DNA of 59,788 nucleotides from Streptococcus sp. (GTDB lineage Bacteria; Bacillota; Bacilli; Lactobacillales; Streptococcaceae), in contig NZ_JAPJPF010000003.1 of assembly GCF_030825805.1 (NCBI RefSeq), forward strand, positions 1 through 59,788, given 5' to 3'. The number at the start of each line of letters is the position of its first letter. The stretch's first letter is position 1. The translations under genes and the position numbers were made by a program. The notes under the pieces were generated by a model. That model searched no databases, was not told where the DNA came from, and saw only the letters and a program-made list of their open reading frames with translations. Shown one piece after another: positions 53,549 through 59,788 of the stretch.

Positions 53549-54452
53549 TAATGTTTTACAGATAAAAAACTTACAAAAGGTATTTAAGGACACTCAGGTA
53601 GTTAACCTTAGTTCCTTATCAGTTCAACAAGGTGAGATTTATGGTTTTCTAGGTCCAAATGGAGCTGGGAAAACAACAACCATGAAGATGATTTTGTCTT
53701 TGATTTCTCGTACAGCTGGGGAGATTGAAGTGTTCGGTCAATCTATAGGTACGGACAAGCAGTATCTTAATCAGATTGGCTCTATGATTGAAGAACCGTC
53801 TTATTATCCTAATTTGACAGGCTATGAAAATCTCTTGGTCTTTCAAAAAATCCTTGGATTTGATAAGAAAAATATTCAGGAAACCTTGAAAATTGTAGGG
53901 TTAGATCAACCTAAAAACAAGAAAAAATTGGTTAAAGATTATTCTCTGGGTATGAAACAGCGCTTGGCTTTAGCCTTTGCCTTAGTCAAGAAACCGAGTT
54001 TGTTGATACTGGATGAACCAACTAACGGGCTAGACCCAGCAGGGATTCATGAAATTCGGGAACTGATTATCAAGTTGGCAAAAGAACAGGGCATTACTGT
54101 CTTCATCTCTACCCATATCCTTTCTGAAGTAGAGCATATCGCTGACCGTGTAGGGATTATCAATCATGGTCAACTCGTTTACGAGGGAGAAATTCGTAAA
54201 ATTCAGTCCAATAAATGGCTGGAAGTGCGTGGGGATTTTAGAGGTCGACGTGAAGCCATTAGCCAAGTGTTATTTGGTTATCCGTGCAAGATGTTAGAAA
54301 TACATGAGGATAAACTCAAGCTGACTAACCTTGCCGACCAGCAGATTTCTAGTTTGTTACGAGATTTAATAGTCGAGGAAGTTCCAATTTATGAAGTGAA
54401 GCAAGAACAAGAAACCTTGGAATCTATCTTCCTCAACTTAACCAAGGAGTGA
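53541..54452 (+). CDS. LanF-like ABC transporter ATPase (cassette 2)
   Basis: 303-aa ATPase. Start at ATG 53541 behind GAGGAGGAAG; a TTG at 53523 is upstream of the ribosome-binding site and is rejected. Walker A LGPNGAGKTTT, signature YSLGMKQRLALA, Walker B LLILDEPTNGLDPAG, H-loop STHILSE. The Q-loop glutamine is replaced by Glu in GSMIEEPSYYPNLTGYENL, the E-loop typical of lantibiotic-immunity LanF proteins. It has a C-terminal extension of about 85 residues. Overlaps the first permease by 4 nt. Confidence 0.9.
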   Translation: MISNVLQIKNLQKVFKDTQVVNLSSLSVQQGEIYGFLGPNGAGKTTTMKMILSLISRTAGEIEVFGQSIGTDKQYLNQIGSMIEEPSYYPNLTGYENLLVFQKILGFDKKNIQETLKIVGLDQPKNKKKLVKDYSLGMKQRLALAFALVKKPSLLILDEPTNGLDPAGIHEIRELIIKLAKEQGITVFISTHILSEVEHIADRVGIINHGQLVYEGEIRKIQSNKWLEVRGDFRGRREAISQVLFGYPCKMLEIHEDKLKLTNLADQQISSLLRDLIVEEVPIYEVKQEQETLESIFLNLTKE

Positions 54453-55207
54453 GTCTTATGTTGAATAATTTGTCTATTGAATTGCTCAAGGCAAAACGAA
54501 CCAAATCCTTCTTCATTATCATACTAGTTATGGGAGTCGGATTTGCTTGGGCAATTGCAGCCGCTACACGTTACCTAAGTAATCCAGACATGCACCAGAT
54601 TAACCTAATTTTCTATATGATAAAAGAAGTAAATGGCTTGATTCTCCCTATCGTGATTGCTCTCTTTGTATCCCGGATTGTCAAGAACGAGAAGGAGGGC
54701 AACACTTTCAAACTGCTTTTGGCAAATGGTGAAAATGTACGGCATATCTTTCTGAGTAAGCTTGGCCTGACTATGTTCGTTTTGACCTTTCTCGCTATTT
54801 TGGAGGGAGTAGTAGTCCAGTTGATTGCAATCTTATCTGGTCTAGAAATGCCTGTTAGCCTAATCCTCTGGCAAATCGTCATTTTCTTGCTAGCATCTTT
54901 TGTCTTAACCTGTCTGTTTTTGACTTTGCAGTTTTTACTGAAAAAGCAGGCATTGATAATGGCATTAGGGATTTTCGGAGGATTTCTTGGAGTTGGATTT
55001 GGTCATGCAACAGCTTTTCTACAGCTGATTTTCCCATTTGGTGGTATAGCATATCTGTCTCTGGTGGATTACCAGAAAGTCGCCAGTCAAGTGAGTTATG
55101 TTTTTGCGACAAATCTAGGATTTAAACTCTTTACATATTTGCCAATAGCCCTAATCTATCTCTTCTTATCTCTCTATCTAGTTGAAAAGAAAGGAGGCAA
55201 GCTATGA
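54449..55207 (+). CDS. LanE/MutE-like ABC permease (cassette 2)
   Basis: 252-aa membrane protein with six hydrophobic segments and the loop FVSRIVKNEKEGNTFKLLLANG after TM2, typical of lantibiotic-protection permeases. In-frame start ATG at 54449 (translational coupling ATGA with the ATPase is not exact; a second ATG at 54458-54460 has AAGGAGTGAG before it and may be the true start). Overlaps the next permease gene by 4 nt. Confidence 0.8.
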   Translation: MSLMLNNLSIELLKAKRTKSFFIIILVMGVGFAWAIAAATRYLSNPDMHQINLIFYMIKEVNGLILPIVIALFVSRIVKNEKEGNTFKLLLANGENVRHIFLSKLGLTMFVLTFLAILEGVVVQLIAILSGLEMPVSLILWQIVIFLLASFVLTCLFLTLQFLLKKQALIMALGIFGGFLGVGFGHATAFLQLIFPFGGIAYLSLVDYQKVASQVSYVFATNLGFKLFTYLPIALIYLFLSLYLVEKKGGKL

Positions 55208-55932
55208 TGTCTTATCTATCAGTAGAATGGCGGAAAACCCAAAAATTTTCCATGTTGATGATTGGTATTTTCTTCTTAGCTTTTTGTAGCCTGATTGGTC
55301 TTGGGATTTACTTAGGTGCAGCTTATTCTATGGTTGCAGAAAGTGAAAAAGTGCCTGTTTTATGGGGACAATTGACCTTCTATTATAGCCAGCTTTTCTT
55401 TCCGATTTTAGTCAGCATTTATGTAGCCATGATGTTAGGAAAAGAGTTTGATAGGAAAAATATTGAATTTCTCAGAGCTAATAATGTCAGTCTTGGGAAA
55501 TTATTGTTGGCAAAAGAAATAGTAATTATCTTGTTTATTGCTGTTTTACAGTTGTTCTTGTTTGGTATTTTTTATGTCAGTGCTCACCTAATTCATTTAG
55601 AAATTTCTAATTTGTTCACCTACCTTAAGTGGGATTTATTGGGGATTTTTGGAACAATTAGTATGATGGCAGTGCAGTTTTTTGTGACAGCTAAAACTCG
55701 TGTTTTTAGTAAATCTGTGGGAATTGGTTCTATTGGTACTTTCGTAGGATTTATGATGATTTTTGTATCTGATAAATTATCTTTAATCTATCCCTATTCC
55801 CAAGCTATGGTGGCAATGCGGTCACGGAATTTGATAGACTTTAATTTAGTGGAAATATTGCTGTTTATCATTGTAAATATTCTTCTGTGGGGGATTTTTC
55901 ATACATTGAGTAATAAAGAATTGCATAAGTAA
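55204..55932 (+). CDS. LanG/MutG-like ABC permease (cassette 2)
   Basis: 242-aa membrane protein with six hydrophobic segments and the parallel loop AMMLGKEFDRKNIEFLRANN. The start has AAAGGAGG upstream (ATGATG; either ATG possible). Completes the F-E-G set of a lantibiotic self-protection type exporter, which removes peptides from the outer face of the membrane. Terminator directly after. Confidence 0.8.
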   Translation: MMSYLSVEWRKTQKFSMLMIGIFFLAFCSLIGLGIYLGAAYSMVAESEKVPVLWGQLTFYYSQLFFPILVSIYVAMMLGKEFDRKNIEFLRANNVSLGKLLLAKEIVIILFIAVLQLFLFGIFYVSAHLIHLEISNLFTYLKWDLLGIFGTISMMAVQFFVTAKTRVFSKSVGIGSIGTFVGFMMIFVSDKLSLIYPYSQAMVAMRSRNLIDFNLVEILLFIIVNILLWGIFHTLSNKELHK

Positions 55933-55936
55933 TGCG

Positions 55937-55958
55937 AAGACTCTTCGGAGTCTTTTTA
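55937..55958 (+). terminator. Terminator of ABC cassette 2
   Basis: AGACTC-TTCG-GAGTCT hairpin (55938-55943, 55948-55953) with UUCG tetraloop and T run. Confidence 0.9.
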
Positions 55959-56024
55959 TTGTGATAAAACTTACAAGTTCTTTTTGATATTCTTGACCTA
56001 GTTTTTATAGAAAGAAGGTCTAAG

Positions 56025-56666
56025 ATGTTAAATAAAGTCAAAACTAAAGCCTTAATTAGTGTTGGAGCAGTGGCTGCAACTAGCTTTATTCTCATGATGG
56101 GATATACTGCTGGTCAACATTCTACTGCTAAACAAAGTCGCAAAGAAATTGAATTGGCTGCAGCTAAACTTATGGAAGATAAACAAGCAGAAGATAAAGC
56201 CAGCATTTTGTCATCGGATACTGTAAAAGAATTTTTGACACAGTACTATACGAAAGAAAAGCTCGGAGAAAATAATACACGCATTCAACCTTATATGACT
56301 GAATCGGCTTATTCTCAAGAATTGACAAGTCAAAACGATGCCATGAACCAAGTTTATAAGGACTATATTTTGGATTATCATTTTGAAAAAGCTGATATCT
56401 TTGTCAATCAGACTACGAATCAAGCTATTGCTATGGTCTCTTATAATGTAACCTATGTATCCGATTTAAAGGATGCCAACCAATCAAAGACCAATCAGAC
56501 AGAAACCAGAACTGTTAAATTGTCCTATTCTAAACTGCCGGGTAAGTTATTGGTCAATCAAGTGCAGGTTTGGAAATCTGGGTTGGATGATTTAGATAAG
56601 GCAACTCCTAAAACTTTAGAAGAATCATCATCAATACCATCACTGCCAAATACTACGACAAAATGA
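56025..56666 (+). CDS. Membrane-anchored extracytoplasmic protein, 213 aa
   Basis: N-terminal membrane anchor or signal (ALISVGAVAATSFILMMGY, about 9-27), then a coiled segment and an extracellular domain of about 60-190 with alternating beta strands (QAIAMVSYNVTYVS, RTVKLSYSKL, KLLVNQVQVWKSG). The fold pattern (helix, then beta sheet in an NTF2-like order) is reminiscent of VirB8/TcpC-type channel subunits, but I cannot confirm it. AAAGAAGG precedes the ATG. The C-terminal 25 residues are Ser/Thr/Pro-rich. The LPNTT near the end is not followed by a hydrophobic tail, so it is not a sortase signal. Confidence 0.6.
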   Translation: MLNKVKTKALISVGAVAATSFILMMGYTAGQHSTAKQSRKEIELAAAKLMEDKQAEDKASILSSDTVKEFLTQYYTKEKLGENNTRIQPYMTESAYSQELTSQNDAMNQVYKDYILDYHFEKADIFVNQTTNQAIAMVSYNVTYVSDLKDANQSKTNQTETRTVKLSYSKLPGKLLVNQVQVWKSGLDDLDKATPKTLEESSSIPSLPNTTTK

Positions 56667-56675
56667 TGATATTGC

Positions 56676-57761
56676 ATGGAAATAGAAGAATGTAAGAAAA
56701 TTTCAATTCTTGATGTAGCAAGTCGTTTAGGTATCTCCTTTAAACAAGTTTCTGGCAGTGTCTATGAACATCCTGAACACGATTCATTCCGGATTTTTTC
56801 GAATACCAATACTTTTAAATGGTTTTCAAGAGATATTCAAGGTGATGTCATTGGTTTTGTTCGACTTGTTAAGGGGATTTCCTTTAAAGAAGCTCTAGCA
56901 TTTCTTTCTGAAGAACCTTTTCAAAAAGAAGCTGTTCAAGAAAAAAGAGAGAGACCATTTTATTATCCTTTAAAGAGAATAGAAGATTCTAACTGTAGTC
57001 TTGCCAGATATTACTTAACAGAATGTAGAGGAATCTCAGAAGAAATCATACAAAAGATGATTCAACAAGGTTTGATAGTACAAGCTAGTTGGAAAACAAA
57101 TGAAACAGTTGAACCTGTTATTGTTTTTAAAAGCTTTGATCATCGTCACAAACTGCAGGCAGCGAGCCTACAAGGGATTTATAAGAATCATTCTATCCCA
57201 AGAGAGAGGTTAAAAACAATTCTAAAAGGAAGCCATGGACATGTTGGAATCTCCTTTGACATTGGTAAACCAAATAGACTGGTCTTTTGTGAATCGTTCA
57301 TTGACTTGATGAGCTATTACGAACTTCATCAACAAAGTCTAACTGATGTTCGTTTGGTATCTATGGAGGGATTAAAAAGGTCTGTTGTCGCTTATCAAAC
57401 TTTACGACTAATAGCTGAAGAAAATCAGAAGTTGGAATTCTTAGATACAGTAATACCTTCAAAGTTATTGCCTTTGATGAATACAATTCGTGATACAACT
57501 ACTTATTTTGATAATCATCCCGATTTATTAACACTTGCGGTAGATTGTGATGAAGCAGGTAAAGATTTTTCTGATAAGTTATCTCAATCAGGATTTCCTG
57601 TTTTACTGGATTTACCTGATAATGAATATGGGAAAGAAAAAAGAGACTGGAACGATATTCTTCGAGAAAAGAAATCAGATTTACAATTGATGATCGAGAA
57701 TGCAAAAGAGACCCTGAGGAATCAACCAGTAAGACTAATCTCTCAATGTTTAGAATTGTGA
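56676..57761 (+). CDS. DUF3991/Toprim primase-like protein
   Basis: 361-aa protein with the arrangement of mobile-element primase-like proteins: N-terminal ISILDVASRLGISFK helix and a CHC2-like DNA-binding area whose cysteines are absent (FRIFSNTNTFKWFSRDIQGDVIGFV), a middle DUF3991-like part (LARYYLTECRGISEEII), then a Toprim core with Glu in LVFCESFIDLMSY and DxD in LAVDCDEAGKDF. Likely acts in priming or replication of the transferred strand. The ribosome-binding site is weak; the ATG lies 10 nt after the preceding stop, so coupling is likely. Confidence 0.75.
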   Translation: MEIEECKKISILDVASRLGISFKQVSGSVYEHPEHDSFRIFSNTNTFKWFSRDIQGDVIGFVRLVKGISFKEALAFLSEEPFQKEAVQEKRERPFYYPLKRIEDSNCSLARYYLTECRGISEEIIQKMIQQGLIVQASWKTNETVEPVIVFKSFDHRHKLQAASLQGIYKNHSIPRERLKTILKGSHGHVGISFDIGKPNRLVFCESFIDLMSYYELHQQSLTDVRLVSMEGLKRSVVAYQTLRLIAEENQKLEFLDTVIPSKLLPLMNTIRDTTTYFDNHPDLLTLAVDCDEAGKDFSDKLSQSGFPVLLDLPDNEYGKEKRDWNDILREKKSDLQLMIENAKETLRNQPVRLISQCLEL

Positions 57762-57811
57762 TAACAAAATCAAGGTGTTTTAGCTAATATTAGAATGAAG
57801 GAGGATAGTAT

Positions 57812-58045
57812 ATGACCATTATTGAACGCTTAGAAGAAAAGGTCACTAGGCAAGAAAGTAAGGTAGCAAGAGAGACAGAAAAACTAGCTGCTTACAAAGA
57901 GCAACTGGAGACAGCGATGTTTGCGACGTTCAAAAGGCGTCAAAGCACTAGTCACATGAGTTTTGAAGAAGCTCTTGACCATGCCTTTGGTAAAGAAAGA
58001 CAATTCGATAATTCTGAATTTAGAAAGGATGAAATGAGTGAATGA
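57812..58045 (+). CDS. Coiled-coil ICE protein, 77 aa
   Basis: ATG behind AAGGAGGATAG. The first 45 residues are a clear coiled coil (RLEEKVTRQESKVARETEKL...). The rest is polar with SFEEALDHAFGKE. Soluble. Overlaps the next ORF by 4 nt (ATGA). No family assigned. Confidence 0.6.
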   Translation: MTIIERLEEKVTRQESKVARETEKLAAYKEQLETAMFATFKRRQSTSHMSFEEALDHAFGKERQFDNSEFRKDEMSE

Positions 58046-58425
58046 CAAAAGATTGGAATTTTAATCAACCATTAGAAAGTAAATCAGAAAATCAAGAAGA
58101 TCCAGATAAAATTGCGGCCTTATTTGGAAATCATCAAGGAGGTAATGATGTAAATTATGAAGCAGCTTTTCAAAAGCGCAAACAAGCACCTGTGACGGAA
58201 TCAAATTCTAGTTCTAAACCCAAAGTTACAGAGGTTATAACAGGAAAAGAGACAGATATCACTACAAGTTATCAGCAACATCTTAAAAGGCTTATTGCGG
58301 ATAACAATAGTGATATTCAAAGCAGTCAAAAGAAAATTGAAGAACTACATACTTTGATTGACACTAAGAATAAAGACAATAAGAAATTGCAGTCCATTTA
58401 TGATGCGATTTCCGAATTAGACTAA
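58042..58425 (+). CDS. Polar coiled-coil ICE protein, 127 aa
   Basis: Soluble, highly polar protein with a disordered first half (Ser/Asn/Gln/Lys-rich) and a helical C-terminal half (SDIQSSQKKIEELHTLIDTK...). Coupled to the preceding gene by ATGA. A terminator follows. Function unknown. Confidence 0.6.
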   Translation: MTKDWNFNQPLESKSENQEDPDKIAALFGNHQGGNDVNYEAAFQKRKQAPVTESNSSSKPKVTEVITGKETDITTSYQQHLKRLIADNNSDIQSSQKKIEELHTLIDTKNKDNKKLQSIYDAISELD

Positions 58426-58452
58426 GCAGTCCTGATAGGCTGCTTTTTTTTT
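58425..58452 (+). terminator. Terminator
   Basis: AGCAGTCC/GGCTGCT stem (58425-58432, 58438-58444) with one bulged T and eight T after it. Confidence 0.75.
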
Positions 58453-58464
58453 GAGAGGTTATAG

Positions 58465-58740
58465 ATGTTTACAACATTTTTTAAGAAAAATCACGACAAT
58501 AGTGATGTATTTAAGAAGCTAATTCATAGACTATCTGATATGTCTGTCCAAGATCTTGAAAAAATAGACCGACTGCTAGATATCATTTTCACTCCAAATC
58601 AAGAATCACAACAAATAAAAACAGAATTAACTGACAGAGAAGAAACTTTGGACGACACATTAAAGGAAGCTAAGAATCAACTTCATAAGGAACAATTGGA
58701 GAAGAATTTAGAGAGATTTAGGAAAGACGGAAGAAAGTGA
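58465..58740 (+). CDS. Small charged ICE protein, 91 aa, unknown
   Basis: Starts ATG at 58465 behind GAGAGG. Helical, charged (KLIHRLSDMSVQDLEKIDRL and a Lys/Glu-rich tail). No membrane segment or known motif. It follows the terminator at 58425 closely and may depend on read-through. Confidence 0.5.
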   Translation: MFTTFFKKNHDNSDVFKKLIHRLSDMSVQDLEKIDRLLDIIFTPNQESQQIKTELTDREETLDDTLKEAKNQLHKEQLEKNLERFRKDGRK

Positions 58741-58780
58741 ATAGTTTTATAAAATTTTCTTTTACTGGAATAAATTCTTG

Positions 58781-58789
58781 TGTTATACT
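58781..58789 (+). promoter_or_regulatory. Extended -10 promoter of the DUF3990 operon
   Basis: TGT-TATACT (TATACT at 58784-58789), 33 nt before the TTG start at 58822. Confidence 0.6.
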
Positions 58790-58821
58790 TTTAGTATAGA
58801 CTAGAGAAGGAAGTAAATATT

Positions 58822-59457
58822 TTGGAGTTGACTACCAAGCAGGAAAAGCAACTAGGTCAGACGCAGTGGTTTCATGCTACATTATTGAGACATTTAGAAT
58901 CCTTAAAAAAAGGAATCGATGTTAAATTTAATTTAGGAAGTGAGCTAGACTTTGGACCTGGTTTCTATATCACACCTGACTTTGAACAAGCTAGAAAATT
59001 TATTAACAAGCAAGTTGAAGTATTAAATCGAAGCACCTCTAATAATAATATTTTTGACTCAGAAGAAGAAGAAGTAGGAATTATAGTAGAATTTCGTATT
59101 TCAAATTTTATAGAAATTTTTAAGAACTCTGACTATCATTGTCACTATTTTGCAAAACATAAAAAGTCAGAGTCAGATTTAGATTTTGCTGAATTTGTCG
59201 TTCAAAATCGGGAAAATCCAGATGAATTACAACACCATTTTGATTTTATCTATGGTGTTCAGACTGATGACAATCCAACCCAAGCTTTAGCTCGTTTTCG
59301 TCAGAATGAAATTACAAAAGAAGAAATGCTTGCTGAGTTTAGAAAACCATATTCTTTTAAACAATTATCCATCCACAACCAATCTTTTTGTGATATAATG
59401 AAAATAGAGAAGGTTTATCAATCAAAAACAGGAGAGGAGTTACAAAAATGGCAGTAG
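58822..59457 (+). CDS. DUF3990 family protein, ADP-ribosyltransferase-like
   Basis: 211-aa protein beginning with TTG behind GAGAAGGAAG. The N-terminal QWFHATLLRHLESLKKGI and ELDFGPGFYITPDFEQARKF match the DUF3990 pattern (H near the start, then DFGxGFYxT followed by an Ala-rich helix). The C-terminal DFIYGVQTDDNPTQALARFR...EITKEEML matches the second conserved block. The family has an ADP-ribosyltransferase-like fold and occurs with small partner genes in toxin-antitoxin-like pairs. No signal peptide or membrane segment. Own promoter; overlaps the next gene by 10 nt. Activity and target are inference. Confidence 0.6.
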   Translation: MELTTKQEKQLGQTQWFHATLLRHLESLKKGIDVKFNLGSELDFGPGFYITPDFEQARKFINKQVEVLNRSTSNNNIFDSEEEEVGIIVEFRISNFIEIFKNSDYHCHYFAKHKKSESDLDFAEFVVQNRENPDELQHHFDFIYGVQTDDNPTQALARFRQNEITKEEMLAEFRKPYSFKQLSIHNQSFCDIMKIEKVYQSKTGEELQKWQ

Positions 59458-59675
59458 TATCATTGGAAAATAATATTAAACTATATAGTTCAGAATTATT
59501 TCAAGCACTATTAAAAGCCTCTAATTATAAATTGGATAAGCGTATTGCTCAGACTGTTGCAGAAGGCTATGCTCGTAATCTAGATTATTCTGATCCTGAA
59601 CTGATGCATGTTGGTGTAACTTCGGTTGCTAACAATCTGCTTACAAAAATTAAACAAGAGTATTTTAATGTATAG
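59448..59675 (+). CDS. Small partner of the DUF3990 gene, 75 aa
   Basis: Soluble small protein (LENNIKLYSSELFQALLKAS..., LDKRIAQTVAEGYARNLDYS). The ATG lies 10 nt inside the DUF3990 gene, behind AGGAGAGGAG, a very strong ribosome-binding site. Size, overlap and position suit an antitoxin, but it does not look like DUF3791, the partner I would expect. The stop overlaps the next start. Function inferred only from context. Confidence 0.55.
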   Translation: MAVVSLENNIKLYSSELFQALLKASNYKLDKRIAQTVAEGYARNLDYSDPELMHVGVTSVANNLLTKIKQEYFNV

Positions 59676-59788
59676 TATTTTAAAAAGCCACCGAAACAGG
59701 TGGGAGAAGAGTTGCTGGATGCTATCCCCTATTCTCCTGTTTTAGCGGATTTGGACTACTTGGGTAAGGAACTGAAAAAACGATTGGA
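59668..59788 (+). CDS. Third gene of the DUF3990 operon, 5' end only
   Basis: Open frame starting ATG 59668, overlapping the preceding stop (ATGTATAG), and still open at the right edge. Visible residues: MYSILKKPPKQVGEELL, AIPYSPVLADLDYLGKEL. Not recognised. The coupling to the two preceding genes suggests a three-gene unit. Confidence 0.5.

Larger units (their letters stand above)
23783..59788 (+). mobile_element. Integrative conjugative element, ICESa2603/Tn5252-like (right part cut by window edge)
   Basis: From the att core in rplL to the right edge the genes form a conjugative element: RepA_N protein, methyltransferase, PcfB-like, VirD4, PrgI, VirB4, lysozyme/CHAP protein, methyltransferase-helicase fusion and DUF3991/Toprim protein, all in one direction, with AbiE and two ABC/two-component cassettes as cargo. 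Integrase and relaxase are not visible, so at least these lie beyond 59788. Base composition is more AT-rich than the host segment. The family call rests on the att site and gene order. Confidence 0.88.

Noticed and set aside
56025..56666. Sortase-anchored surface protein because of LPNTT near the C-terminus
   Set aside because: No hydrophobic segment or basic tail follows; the protein ends 3 residues later. It is anchored by its N-terminal segment.

Overview
The window reads as the chromosome of a viridans-group Streptococcus. The basis is synteny and content: fruKA, a DUF1149/DegV/dapB/cca/ABC-F run, glk-thyA, folA-clpX-engB, rplJ-rplL, extended -10 promoters, and a YSIRK/LPXTG fibrillar adhesin. 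The oral mitis/sanguinis/parasanguinis groups fit best, but I cannot name the species from sequence alone.

Positions 1-23797 are host chromosome. In order: the end of fruK and all of fruA (fructose PTS); a small SecB-like DUF1149 gene; a degV gene broken by a 1-nt frameshift; a tightly overlapping dapB-cca-ABC-F-membrane protein operon; glk and thyA; a 7.7-kb CshA-like fibrillar adhesin gene lying between thyA and folA; a 57-aa membrane ORF, clpX and engB; a secreted GH73-type glucosaminidase; an FNT-family channel; then the L10 leader with rplJ and rplL.

From the last codons of rplL to the right edge the DNA belongs to one integrative conjugative element (ICE) of the ICESa2603/Tn5252 type. 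The 15-bp attachment sequence known for that family (GTTACTCTTAAATAA) forms the last four codons and stop of rplL at 23783-23797. No second copy, integrase or relaxase is in the window, so the far end lies outside. All element genes except one two-component system run in the same direction as rplL.

Layout of the element: (1) 24000-28122, replication/regulation block: small ORF, RepA_N-type initiator, orphan 5-methylcytosine methyltransferase, a Spx-like protein lacking the second CXXC cysteine, a small HTH-like protein and a CPBP protease. (2) 28178-29604, AbiE toxin-antitoxin with a perfect 12-bp inverted repeat at its promoter. (3) about 29700-39221, transfer operon: a long structured leader, PcfB-like protein, VirD4 coupling protein, pilin-like and VirB6-like membrane proteins, PrgI/VirB3-like, VirB4 ATPase, and a membrane-anchored lysozyme+CHAP hydrolase. 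(4) 39415-43440, an ABC exporter plus two-component system. (5) 43874-51210, a thrombospondin-3-like calcium-motif protein, a 2072-aa methyltransferase-helicase fusion and small ORFs. (6) 51253-55932, a second, divergently arranged two-component system plus LanFEG-like ABC transporter. (7) 56025-59788, an anchored protein, a DUF3991/Toprim primase-like protein, small coiled-coil proteins, and a separately promoted operon starting with a DUF3990 (ADP-ribosyltransferase-like) gene that runs off the edge.

The element therefore combines transfer machinery with defence (AbiE, methyltransferases, possibly CPBP and DUF3990) and two apparent antimicrobial-peptide sensing/export cassettes placed at boundaries between core blocks. 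The least explained signals are the structured leader at 29700-29886, the Spx-like protein, the DUF3990 operon and the GC-rich direct repeat at 43597-43690.
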